From: Paraherbaspirillum soli
Lineage (GTDB): Bacteria; Pseudomonadota; Gammaproteobacteria; Burkholderiales; Burkholderiaceae_D
Length of the DNA stretch: 64,000 nt
Assembly: GCF_042654985.1 (NCBI RefSeq)
Contig: NZ_JBHSMT010000023.1
Span: forward strand, 62,001-126,000
Direction of reading: 5' to 3'
Part shown: in pieces, positions 26,081 through 34,113 of the stretch
Layout: each line of letters begins with the position of its first letter
How positions within the stretch are numbered: position 1 is the stretch's first letter
Notes under the pieces: generated by a model
What the model saw: only the letters and a program-made list of their open reading frames with translations
Databases searched by the model: none
Told to the model about the DNA's origin: nothing
Position numbers and translations under genes: made by a program

Positions 26081-28546
26081 CTATCTTTTTCGCTTGCTTG
26101 ATTTGGTGAAGGCCTTTGGAGCGCGTGTCTTTTCAACGCCGGCGGTGGCGGCTTTGGCTTTCTTGGGCTTGCTCACCTTGCCGGTCTTGGCGGCCGTCGT
26201 GACTTTGCTGGTTTTGCTGGCTGGCGCGGCCTTCGCATCCAGCTGGGGTTTGGCTTTCTTGCTGCGCCCCTGTTCGGCATCAGCCCGCCGCGCCTCGTTT
26301 TTCAGTACGGTTTTGATGCCGGGTTCATTCACCAGGCGCAGGTCGATCTTGCGTGCATCCAGATCCACCCGGCTGACCTGGACCGTGACGCGGTCGGTCA
26401 ACTGATAGCGAATGCCGGTACGTTCGCCGCGCAATTCATGCCGCGCTTCGTCGTACTGGAAGTAATCGGCGCCGAGTTCGGTCACATGCACCAAGCCTTC
26501 GATGTACAGCTCATCCAACTGTACAAAGATGCCAAAGGTAGTGACGCCGGAAATGACGCCGGTGAATTCTTCGCCAAGTTTGTCGCGGATAAAGTAGCAC
26601 TTGAGCCAGGCTTCCACATCGCGCGAGGCTTCGTCGGCCCGCCGTTCGTTGGCCGAGCAATGCACGCCCAGCGCTTCCCAGATGGCGAGGCTGCCTTCAT
26701 TTTTCTTTTTGCCCGCAGCCTTTTCCTCGGCCTGCTTCTTGCGGCCGGCCGGCGACAACATGGTGTTCAGCGCGCTGGTGTCGAGTCCCTTCGGATCGTA
26801 GAGCTTGCCGAGCAGGATGGCCTTGATCGCACGGTGCGTCAGCAAATCGGGATAGCGTCGAATCGGGCTGGTGAAATGCGCATACGACTCATACGACAAG
26901 CCGAAATGGCCGATGTTTTCAGGGCTGTACACAGCCTGCTGCATCGAGCGCAGCAACATTGTTTGCAGCAATACCGCATCCGGCCGCACCTTGATCTTGG
27001 GCATCAAGGCGGCATAATCCGAAGCGGACGGCGTATCGCCACCAGCCAGCGTCAAGCCGGCCTGCTTCAGGAAGGTCCGCAGCACGGTCAACTTTTCCTT
27101 GGTCGGCTGCGCATGGATCCGGTACAAGCCGGGATGTTTGTGACGCTCCAGCAGATCGGCGGCGCAGACGTTGGCCGCCAGCATGCACTCTTCAATCAGC
27201 TTGTGCGCATCGTTGCGGGTGCGCGGCAGGATTTTCTCGATCTTGCCGGCCGCATTGCAGACGATATAGGTCTCGGTGGTTTCAAAGTCGATCGCGCCAC
27301 GCGCCTGCCGCGCTTGCAGCAGGGCATGGAACACTTCGTACAGGTGCGACAGATGCGGCACCAGCTCGGGACTTCTGGCCGCTTCCGGTCCTTTGGTGTT
27401 GGTCAGGATCGCAGCCACCTGGGTGTATGTCAGGCGCGCTGCCGAATGGATCACCGCAGGATAAAACTGGTATGCCTTGATTTCACCCTTGGCGCTAATC
27501 ACCGCATCGCACACCAATGTCAGGCGATCGACGTCGGGGTTCAACGAGCACAGGCCGTTGGACAGTTTCTCCGGCAGCATCGGGATCACCCGGCGCGGGA
27601 AATAGACCGAGGTGCTGCGTTCCAGCGCATCGACATCGAGCGCGTCGCCCGGCTTGACGTAGTGGCTGACATCGGCGATCGCGACAATCAGGCGGTAGCC
27701 GTTGGCGCGCCCTATCTTGACCGGTTCGCAGTACACGGCATCGTCAAAATCGCGTGCATCTTCGCCGTCAATCGTCACCAGCGGCACATCGCGCAAATCG
27801 ACCCGGTCGACCATATCGGCATCGCGCACGGTGCTGGACAATTTGGCGGACATTTTTTTTGCCGCCTCGGAAAACTCATGCGGCACGCCGAACTTGCGCA
27901 CCGCGATTTCGATTTCCATGCCCGGGTCGTCGATATCGCCGAGGATCTCGACGATCCGGCCGACCGGCTGGCTATAGCGCGAAGGCTGTTCAGTCAATTC
28001 AACGCTGACCACCTGCCCGGTTTTGGCCTTGCCCGGCGAGCCGGCCAGGATGATGTCCTGACCGATGCGCTTGTCTTCGGGGGCGATCACCCACACCCCG
28101 TTTTCATTGAGCAGGCGGCCGATCACGTGCGAGTTGGCGCGCGACAGCACCTCGACAATCGTCCCTTCAGGACGGCCGCGGCGGTCGGTGCCGGTGATGC
28201 GCACCTGGACCCGATCGCCATTCAGCACTTTCTGCATTTCCTTTTCCGGCAGGAAAACATCGTCGCCGCCGGCATCCAGGATCAAAAAGCCAAAGCCGTC
28301 GCGATGACCGCTGACGCGGCCTTCGATGAAATCGGGTGAGTTGGTCAACTTGTAGATGCCGCCACGGTCGGGTTTGATCTGGCCATCCCGCTCCATCGCA
28401 TTCAGGCGGCGCGTCAAGCCTTCCATTTCATCAGGTTTGACGCCAAGCGCGGCAGCGACAGCAGCGGCGTTATGTGACTCAGAGGAAGTCCGCAGAAGGC
28501 CGAGAATTTCCTCCCGGCTGGGAATTGTGTAGGAATATTGGCTCAA
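26081..28546 (-). CDS. rnr: Ribonuclease R
   Basis: 821 residues. A 3'-5' exoribonuclease that degrades structured RNA. Order of domains: N-terminal winged helix (REEILGLLRTS...), two cold-shock domains, the RNB catalytic core with DGEDARDFDDAVY carrying the metal-binding Asp residues, the S1 domain (FTGVISGVTTFGIFVQLDELYIEGLVH), and a Lys/Ala-rich tail of about 80 residues (KKAKPQLDAKAAPASK...). The basic tail helps unwind duplex RNA in known RNase R. A normal-length, intact copy. The upstream region (28547-28690) also holds the divergent tRNA-Leu promoter. Confidence 0.96.
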   Translation of the reverse strand: MSQYSYTIPSREEILGLLRTSSESHNAAAVAAALGVKPDEMEGLTRRLNAMERDGQIKPDRGGIYKLTNSPDFIEGRVSGHRDGFGFLILDAGGDDVFLPEKEMQKVLNGDRVQVRITGTDRRGRPEGTIVEVLSRANSHVIGRLLNENGVWVIAPEDKRIGQDIILAGSPGKAKTGQVVSVELTEQPSRYSQPVGRIVEILGDIDDPGMEIEIAVRKFGVPHEFSEAAKKMSAKLSSTVRDADMVDRVDLRDVPLVTIDGEDARDFDDAVYCEPVKIGRANGYRLIVAIADVSHYVKPGDALDVDALERSTSVYFPRRVIPMLPEKLSNGLCSLNPDVDRLTLVCDAVISAKGEIKAYQFYPAVIHSAARLTYTQVAAILTNTKGPEAARSPELVPHLSHLYEVFHALLQARQARGAIDFETTETYIVCNAAGKIEKILPRTRNDAHKLIEECMLAANVCAADLLERHKHPGLYRIHAQPTKEKLTVLRTFLKQAGLTLAGGDTPSASDYAALMPKIKVRPDAVLLQTMLLRSMQQAVYSPENIGHFGLSYESYAHFTSPIRRYPDLLTHRAIKAILLGKLYDPKGLDTSALNTMLSPAGRKKQAEEKAAGKKKNEGSLAIWEALGVHCSANERRADEASRDVEAWLKCYFIRDKLGEEFTGVISGVTTFGIFVQLDELYIEGLVHVTELGADYFQYDEARHELRGERTGIRYQLTDRVTVQVSRVDLDARKIDLRLVNEPGIKTVLKNEARRADAEQGRSKKAKPQLDAKAAPASKTSKVTTAAKTGKVSKPKKAKAATAGVEKTRAPKAFTKSSKRKR

Positions 28547-28649
28547 AAGGCTATTTCAACAGGTTGTTATTAATCGGCGCTTAGTGTAACGGAGGATTAT
28601 GACATTCTCCTAACCAAGCAATTTTTATCCAAATATCATTGCATGTTCG

Positions 28650-28677
28650 TTGACTTATTCTGGCATTGGCCTATAAT
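28650..28677 (+). promoter_or_regulatory. Sigma-70 promoter of tRNA-Leu copy 1
   Basis: TTGACT (28650-28655), 16-bp spacer, consensus TATAAT (28672-28677). The tRNA begins 13 bp downstream. Confidence 0.75.
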
Positions 28678-28690
28678 CTCGCTCTCTTAA

Positions 28691-28775
28691 GCCCACGTGG
28701 CGGAATTGGTAGACGCGCATGGTTCAGGTCCATGTGCCGCAAGGTGTGGGGGTTCGAGTCCCTCCGTGGGCACCA
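28691..28775 (+). tRNA. tRNA-Leu (anticodon CAG), copy 1
   Basis: 85 nt including an encoded CCA. The acceptor arms GCCCACG / CGTGGGC pair, the anticodon loop is TTCAGGT with CAG, a class II variable arm follows, and the T arm has GGTTCGAGTCC. Identical over its full length to the copy at 30323. Confidence 0.97.
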
Positions 28776-28786
28776 TATACCACAGA

Positions 28787-28806
28787 CTAGACCCTACGGG
28801 GTCTAG
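28787..28806 (+). terminator. Hairpin after tRNA-Leu copy 1
   Basis: CTAGACCC / GGGTCTAG stem with a four-base loop, 11 bp beyond the tRNA. It lacks a T run, so it could be a processing or terminator hairpin. The remaining bases to 29010 show no gene. Confidence 0.45.
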
Positions 28807-29010
28807 CTCTCCGCAAGATTCACAACACTTCCGACTGACTTATTGGCGCACATTTTCTACGCCTCACAAGCCAGCGCAAGCGTACTACGTGAATCTCACA
28901 AGCAACAACTCCACTAGCACCGCGACCGCAAATTTCAGTAAGCATATTACCTAAATTTGAACCGGCTTTGGGCCGGCAAATTAACATTGCCGACCGCGGG
29001 AAAACGCCTG

Positions 29011-29520
29011 CTAAGCGAACACAATCTCAGTGCTTTTCAATACAGTCACACTGCCCTCGCTGGCGGACAAGCGACGCAAAATGCGGTTATGGTGGGCCAC
29101 GATTTGCTCCGCCTGCAGATGCTCATGATCGACAGTCGTATGCGCATCGGCAACCAGCACCACGTTAAAACCCAGGGACGCCGCTCGCCTGCAAGTCGTA
29201 TCAATGCAGTAATCAGTTTGCATGCCCGCGACGACCAGCCGTTTCACACCTTTGAATTGCAGCTGCGAGAGCAGATCAGTCCCCAGGAACGAATCGCAAT
29301 ACGACTTTTCGACCACGACGTCGCCCGCCAGCACCGTCAGCCTGGGCGATAACTCGCCGTCGGGTACCACGCCCAAATCGCGAACAAAGACAATCGGCGC
29401 TTCCGCCGCGCGCGCCGCAGCGCTCACGCGCTCGATTGCCGTCAACACGCCTTCCGCGTTCCAAGGCCCCTCATCCAGCAGGCTTTTCTGCACATCAACA
29501 ACCAACAATGCTGTTTCCAC
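29011..29520 (-). CDS. Isochorismatase-family cysteine hydrolase
   Basis: 169 residues. The catalytic triad is readable: Asp in ALLVVDVQ, Lys in VVEKSYCDSF, Cys in GMQTDYCIDTT. Relatives hydrolyse nicotinamide, carbamoyl or isochorismate groups; this short stand-alone type is usually annotated only as cysteine hydrolase. The start is GTG 29520, since AAAAGGAG lies seven bases before it; an ATG further upstream (29547) precedes that site and is unlikely. It lies 13 bp after a GNAT acetyltransferase and is probably in the same transcript. Confidence 0.87.
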   Translation of the reverse strand: METALLVVDVQKSLLDEGPWNAEGVLTAIERVSAAARAAEAPIVFVRDLGVVPDGELSPRLTVLAGDVVVEKSYCDSFLGTDLLSQLQFKGVKRLVVAGMQTDYCIDTTCRRAASLGFNVVLVADAHTTVDHEHLQAEQIVAHHNRILRRLSASEGSVTVLKSTEIVFA

Positions 29521-29533
29521 CAAGGTCTCCTTT

Positions 29534-30103
29534 TTATATTGTTTCACCCAACCTCATCAACCATTCGCGCCGAAGCAAGCCAAACAGCTCCGAGTCGCAG
29601 GCTTCATCATTTAATATCCAGCGTTCGCGCAGCAAGCCTTCGCGTTGAAATCCCAGCCGGGTGAGCGCTTTGGCCGAGCGAATATTGCGCGAATCAATCT
29701 CCGCCTCCAGCCGATTCAATCCCAGGCTATCGAATGCGTAATGCAGCAGCGCGCTTAACGCCTCATGCATATAGCCGCAACCCCAGTGCTCATGCCCCAG
29801 CGAATACCCGATCTCGGCACGCCTGCTTTCCGCGTCAATCTTGAACAGCACGCAGGTACCGATCACCGCGTTTGAATTCGCTTTCAGGATGACAAACTGA
29901 AGCGCCGAGCCGCTATCCTGGCGCGCACGTATTCTCTGCAACCAGTCATAGGCGTCCGACATATCGCGCCACGGCGGAGCGTTTCGGTAACGCACCATCT
30001 CCGGATCTGAATTGAATTTCAATATGGCGGGCAGGTCGCCGCTCTCGACCAGGCGAATCAATAGTTGATCGGTTGTTATCACATGCGTGGATTCATTGAT
30101 CAT
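29534..30103 (-). CDS. GNAT acetyltransferase, RimJ/RimL type
   Basis: 189 residues from ATG 30103. It starts with the RimJ-style strand TDQLLIRLVESGDLPAILKFNSDPEMVRY, has the acetyl-CoA loop (EIGYSLGHEHWGCGYMHEALSALLHYAF), and ends with RNIRSAKALTRLGFQREGLLRE, all typical of ribosomal-protein N-acetyltransferase relatives. The target is unknown. It lies between the two tRNA-Leu genes, ahead of the cysteine hydrolase. Confidence 0.88.
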   Translation of the reverse strand: MINESTHVITTDQLLIRLVESGDLPAILKFNSDPEMVRYRNAPPWRDMSDAYDWLQRIRARQDSGSALQFVILKANSNAVIGTCVLFKIDAESRRAEIGYSLGHEHWGCGYMHEALSALLHYAFDSLGLNRLEAEIDSRNIRSAKALTRLGFQREGLLRERWILNDEACDSELFGLLRREWLMRLGETI

Positions 30104-30247
30104 GCGTCGTCGCTCTTCAGCGGTTTTAATGTGGAATAAGATCGCCCTAACCCAGGCGCAAACGGTCAAATTTGCCTAAAATCCAAGCACCTCAGGCACT
30201 GGCAACCGTTAATATTACATTCGTTCTCACAAATTTAAAGACTTCAG

Positions 30248-30277
30248 TTGACCTGCGCATGCAAATGCCCGTATTAT
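30248..30277 (+). promoter_or_regulatory. Promoter of tRNA-Leu copy 2
   Basis: TTGACC (30248-30253), 18-bp spacer, TATTAT (30272-30277); the tRNA starts 45 bp downstream. Weaker match than the promoter of copy 1. Confidence 0.5.
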
Positions 30278-30322
30278 TCGTGCTTCGGAATTGCTGCAAG
30301 CCTTACTGGGCTTCGCATTACG

Positions 30323-30407
30323 GCCCACGTGGCGGAATTGGTAGACGCGCATGGTTCAGGTCCATGTGCCGCAAGGTGTGGGGGTTCGAGTCCCTCCGTG
30401 GGCACCA
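30323..30407 (+). tRNA. tRNA-Leu (anticodon CAG), copy 2
   Basis: 85 nt, identical to 28691-28775, with encoded CCA. The sequence similarity ends exactly at both tRNA boundaries, so the duplication is old or was confined to the tRNA. Confidence 0.97.
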
Positions 30408-30430
30408 GGTAACTGGTGTTGGAAGTGTAG

Positions 30431-30468
30431 AAAAACCGCATAAACATCAATGTTTATGCGGTTTTTTT
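30431..30468. terminator. Bidirectional intrinsic terminator
   Basis: AAAAACCGCATAAACAT / ATGTTTATGCGGTTTTT, a 17-bp stem with A and T runs outside. It serves tRNA-Leu copy 2 rightward and the iol operon leftward (iolB ends at 30519). Confidence 0.9.
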
Positions 30469-30518
30469 GTTTGTGCCCGATCATCCTGAACAACGCAGCT
30501 CAGCACCTTTGTGCGAAA

Positions 30519-31313
30519 TTAACGCTGCAAAATCCATTCATGCGCCGGATCATTCCTGAAATGCCATTCGCGCCTGGGACCGGCCATCACGTTCAAGTAA
30601 TAGCTGTCGTAACCATGCGGCGCCACAACGGGGTGATATCCCCTGGGCACCATCACCACATCGTGATTTTCCACCGCCATTGCCTGGTCCAGCGAGCGAT
30701 CGTCGGTATACACGCGCTGGAAGGCAAAACCCTGCGGCGGGTTGAGCCGGTGGTAGTAGGTTTCTTCCAGCAAGCTCTCTTGCGGCAAGTTGTCGCTGTC
30801 GTGTTTATGCGGCGGATAGCTGGAGGAATGCCCGCCCGGCGTGACGACCTCGACCACCAGTAGATGATCTGCCGGCGCACTTTGCGGCAGGATATCGCAG
30901 ACATGGCGGGTATTGCCGCCCTGCCCGCGCACCGAACGCTTGGCTGCGTCCGGTGCTATCAATCTGGCACTCAGGTCGCCATGACCCGGCGCGCTACAGA
31001 CCGCAATTTCAGCCTCGCTATGCGCGTTAATGCTGACAGCGTGATGGTGCGGCACATACACCGCGTACGGCGAACAATCGTCAAACACACTGTTGCGCTC
31101 GCCAATCTCGGTCCACCGGTGCTCGCCGGCACGCACGCTGACGACGCCGCGCAACACGACAATGCATACTTCACGCGCTCCGCTGTCAAAACTGAAATGC
31201 TCTCCGCGCGCCAGGCGATAAGCGGCAAAACCGACATAGCTCCAGTTGGCGGATTGCGGCGTCACGCTGACGATATCGCGCCCCTGATGACGCCCTTTGA
31301 CCAGCAAACTCAT
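30519..31313 (-). CDS. iolB: 5-deoxy-glucuronate isomerase
   Basis: 264 residues. Converts 5-deoxy-glucuronate to 5-dehydro-2-deoxygluconate in inositol catabolism. The bicupin protein shows the metal-binding PPHKHDSD in the middle and ends with VVAPHGYDSYYLNVMAGPRREWHFRNDPAHEW, the signature C-terminus of IolB. It is the last gene of the iolC-D-E-B run; its ATG overlaps the TGA of iolE (ATGA). Length is standard. Confidence 0.96.
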   Translation of the reverse strand: MSLLVKGRHQGRDIVSVTPQSANWSYVGFAAYRLARGEHFSFDSGAREVCIVVLRGVVSVRAGEHRWTEIGERNSVFDDCSPYAVYVPHHHAVSINAHSEAEIAVCSAPGHGDLSARLIAPDAAKRSVRGQGGNTRHVCDILPQSAPADHLLVVEVVTPGGHSSSYPPHKHDSDNLPQESLLEETYYHRLNPPQGFAFQRVYTDDRSLDQAMAVENHDVVMVPRGYHPVVAPHGYDSYYLNVMAGPRREWHFRNDPAHEWILQR

Positions 31314-32230
31314 GCCGCCTCCCTGCGCGTACCGCTGGCGACGGCTTGCACCAACTCCGCCAAATGCCGATAACCCATTTCCGCATATTGATAGCTTGGC
31401 GCAACGGCCGGGTCCTGCTCGGCCTCGACCACCAGCCAGCCTTGATAATCATGCCGATACAGTAGTTGCAACAACGCGCCGAAGTCGATCGCGCCATCCC
31501 CCGGCACCGTAAAAGCGCCGTTGATCACGGCCTGCAAAAAACTCCAGTTGCGATTGCGCGCCAGCTTGATCACCGCCGGCCGCACATCCTTGCAATGCAC
31601 ATGCGATACGCGGTGAATATGCTGCGCCAGCACCGCCAGCGGATCGCCGCCGGCAAACGCGATGTGGCCGCTGTCGAACAACAGACCGACTTCGTCTCCG
31701 GTCAAGGTCATCAGGCGCTCGACATCGGCCGCCGTTTCGACATACGCGCCCATATGATGGTGATAGGACAGACGCACTCCTTGCGACAAGGTGTAGCGCG
31801 CAAACGCGGTCAGCTTGTCGGCATATTCCTGCCATTGCCGCTCGTTGAGAAAACGCGGCCGTTTGTAAAGCGGGTCCGGCCGGCCCTGGATCGCATTGGC
31901 GACTTCGCCGTAAATCATGACCTTGGCGCCGTTTTGCGCCAGCAAGCGCAGGTGCGGCCCGACGTTCGCGATTTCGTCCTCGACCGAAGCGTTTGCCAAA
32001 TGTCCGGAATACCAGCCGGAGACGCATTCCAACCCGTGCCTAGCGAGCACCGCACGCAGAGCCTGCGGCTCCTTCGGAAATTTATTCCCCAACTCAAAGC
32101 CGCGGTAGCCGATCTGCGCCCCCTCGGACAGCGCCACTTCCAGCGGCGTCTCGCCGCCCAACGAAGGCAGGTCGTCGTTCATCCAGGAAATCGGATTGAT
32201 GCCGATTTTTACGTTGAATGGTTTTGTCAC
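31310..32230 (-). CDS. iolE: Inosose dehydratase
   Basis: 306 residues. Dehydrates 2-keto-myo-inositol to the 3,5/4-trihydroxycyclohexane-1,2-dione. A TIM barrel of the AP-endonuclease/xylose-isomerase type; it opens with KIGINPISWMNDDLPSLGG and carries DSGHIAFAGGDP and HVHCKDVRP, with the metal-binding Glu, Asp and His residues. The start is GTG 32230, preceded by AGGAAGGA; upstream codons in the same frame belong to the end of iolD in another frame. It lies 20 bp after iolD and overlaps iolB by four bases. Confidence 0.95.
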   Translation of the reverse strand: MTKPFNVKIGINPISWMNDDLPSLGGETPLEVALSEGAQIGYRGFELGNKFPKEPQALRAVLARHGLECVSGWYSGHLANASVEDEIANVGPHLRLLAQNGAKVMIYGEVANAIQGRPDPLYKRPRFLNERQWQEYADKLTAFARYTLSQGVRLSYHHHMGAYVETAADVERLMTLTGDEVGLLFDSGHIAFAGGDPLAVLAQHIHRVSHVHCKDVRPAVIKLARNRNWSFLQAVINGAFTVPGDGAIDFGALLQLLYRHDYQGWLVVEAEQDPAVAPSYQYAEMGYRHLAELVQAVASGTRREAA

Positions 32231-32250
32231 GATAATTCCTTCCTGAATAT

Positions 32251-34113
32251 TTATACCTTTTGTGCTTGCCGGGCCTGTTCGTATTGCTCTCTTGCGGCTT
32301 GCACTTGCGTGCGCGGCGACACCTCCGGCACCGCCACCTCCCACCAGCAGCCGCCTTCTTCCGTGGTGCGCTTGGGATCGGTGGCTATGCAGACCAGGTA
32401 GGTACGATCAGCGGCACGGGCGCGCTGCAATGCGGCTTCAAGTTGCGGGATGGTCTTGACGTTTTCCGCCAGCGCTCCCAGGGATCTGGCGTGTGCGGCA
32501 AAGTCGATCTGCGGCGCGCCCAGCGGCCCTTGCAAGCAGTCCTCCAGCATGTTGTTGAACGGCGTGCCGCCGCATGCCTGCTGCAAACGATTGATGCAGC
32601 CATAGCCGCGGTTATCCAGAACCACGATGATCAGTTTTTTGTCCAGCATGACCGAGGTCGCAATTTCGGAATTCATCATCAGATAACTGCCGTCGCCCAC
32701 CATCACGATCACCTCGCGCTCCGGGTGCGCCAGCTTGACGCCCAGGCCGCCGGCAATCTCGTAACCCATGCACGAGTAGCCATATTCCACGTGATAACCG
32801 CCAGCGCTCGAGGTGCGCCACAGTTTGTGCAACTCGGCCGGCAAGGTGCCGGCGGCGCAGACCACGATGTCGCGCTCGGTTGAAGCTTCACTGGAACGCC
32901 GTACCGCGCCGATCACTTCGCCGTCATACGGAAGCGCCGGCGGCAGGACTTCGCGCTGGCCGGTGATATGGTCGACCGTCTTGCGCCATGCATCGGCCTG
33001 TTGCCTTGCCTGTTGCTGCCAGGTTGCGGCCGAACACCAGTCCTTCAAGCCGGATGACAGTGCTGCCAATCCCAGCTTGGCGTCGGCCAATATGCCAGTC
33101 GCATGCCACTTCCTGACATCGAATGGATTGACGTTGATGCTCAGCAGTTTTGCTTGCGCAAACAAGGCGTGCGAGCCGGTGGTGAAATCTTGCAGACGAG
33201 TGCCAAGCGCAATCACCACATCGGCCTGGCTGGCCAACGAGTTGGCTGCCGGCGAGCCGGTGACGCCGATAGCGCCGAGTTGCAACGGGTGATCCCAGGC
33301 CAGCGCGCCCTTGCCCGCCTGCGTTTCCGCGACCGGCACGCCGTGCTGTTCGGCAAAGCACCGCAATGCCTCTGTCGCCGCTCCGTACAGCACGCCGCCA
33401 CCGGCCACAATCAGCGGTTGCCTCGCGTTCTGCAGCAAGGCCAGCGCCGCCTCGATCTGATCCGCCGCCGCTGGCTGGGCATGGAACTTAATAGTCTTGG
33501 GCGCAAAAAATTCCAACGGATAGTCATACGCCATGGTCTGCACGTCTTGCGGCAAGGCCAGCGTCACCGGTCCGCATTGCGCGGCATCGGTCAGCACCTG
33601 GATCGCTCGCGGCAAAGCGCTCAGCAATTGCTCGGGATAATAGATGCGCTCGAAGTAGCGCGACAGCGGCTTGAACGCATCGTTGGCGGACACGCTCCCA
33701 TCATGAAAATCCTCCAGCTGCTGCAACACCGGATCGGGACGGCGCGAGACAAAGATATCGCCCGGCAGCAGCAACACCGGCAATCGGTTCACATGCGCCA
33801 GCGCGGCGGCGGTCAATAGATTGGTCGCCCCCGGTCCGATCGAGCTGGTGACCGCCATCATGCGCCGCCGCATATTGGCCTTGGCATAGGCAATCGCAGC
33901 ATGCGCCATCGCCTGTTCGTTATGCGCGCGGTAGGTCGGCAGCTCGGCGCGCTGCTGGTACAGCGCCTCGCCCAGCCCGGCAACGTTGCCGTGTCCGAAA
34001 ATCGCGAACACGCCGCCGAACAAAGGCAGATCGCCTTCCGTCGTCGTTACTCGCAGCGCGGCCAGATAGCGCACCAGCGCTTGCGCCATGGTCAGCCTGA
34101 CAGTTGCGCTCAT
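32251..34113 (-). CDS. iolD: 3D-(3,5/4)-trihydroxycyclohexane-1,2-dione hydrolase
   Basis: 620 residues. ThDP-dependent enzyme that opens the inositol ring. An N-terminal PYR domain (EQAMAHAAIAYAKANMRRRM), a central domain and a C-terminal PP domain with the ThDP/Mg motif GDGSYLMMNSEI...DNRGYG. ATG at 34113 overlaps the stop of iolC (ATGA). Length and start agree with the family. Confidence 0.96.
   Translation of the reverse strand: MSATVRLTMAQALVRYLAALRVTTTEGDLPLFGGVFAIFGHGNVAGLGEALYQQRAELPTYRAHNEQAMAHAAIAYAKANMRRRMMAVTSSIGPGATNLLTAAALAHVNRLPVLLLPGDIFVSRRPDPVLQQLEDFHDGSVSANDAFKPLSRYFERIYYPEQLLSALPRAIQVLTDAAQCGPVTLALPQDVQTMAYDYPLEFFAPKTIKFHAQPAAADQIEAALALLQNARQPLIVAGGGVLYGAATEALRCFAEQHGVPVAETQAGKGALAWDHPLQLGAIGVTGSPAANSLASQADVVIALGTRLQDFTTGSHALFAQAKLLSINVNPFDVRKWHATGILADAKLGLAALSSGLKDWCSAATWQQQARQQADAWRKTVDHITGQREVLPPALPYDGEVIGAVRRSSEASTERDIVVCAAGTLPAELHKLWRTSSAGGYHVEYGYSCMGYEIAGGLGVKLAHPEREVIVMVGDGSYLMMNSEIATSVMLDKKLIIVVLDNRGYGCINRLQQACGGTPFNNMLEDCLQGPLGAPQIDFAAHARSLGALAENVKTIPQLEAALQRARAADRTYLVCIATDPKRTTEEGGCWWEVAVPEVSPRTQVQAAREQYEQARQAQKV

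Noticed and set aside
26438..28339. 633-codon plus-strand open frame
   Set aside because: Antisense of rnr; composition typical of the reverse strand of a GC-rich gene.
28697..28954. 85-codon open frame starting inside tRNA-Leu copy 1
   Set aside because: It reads through the tRNA and its terminator hairpin; a well-known annotation artefact.
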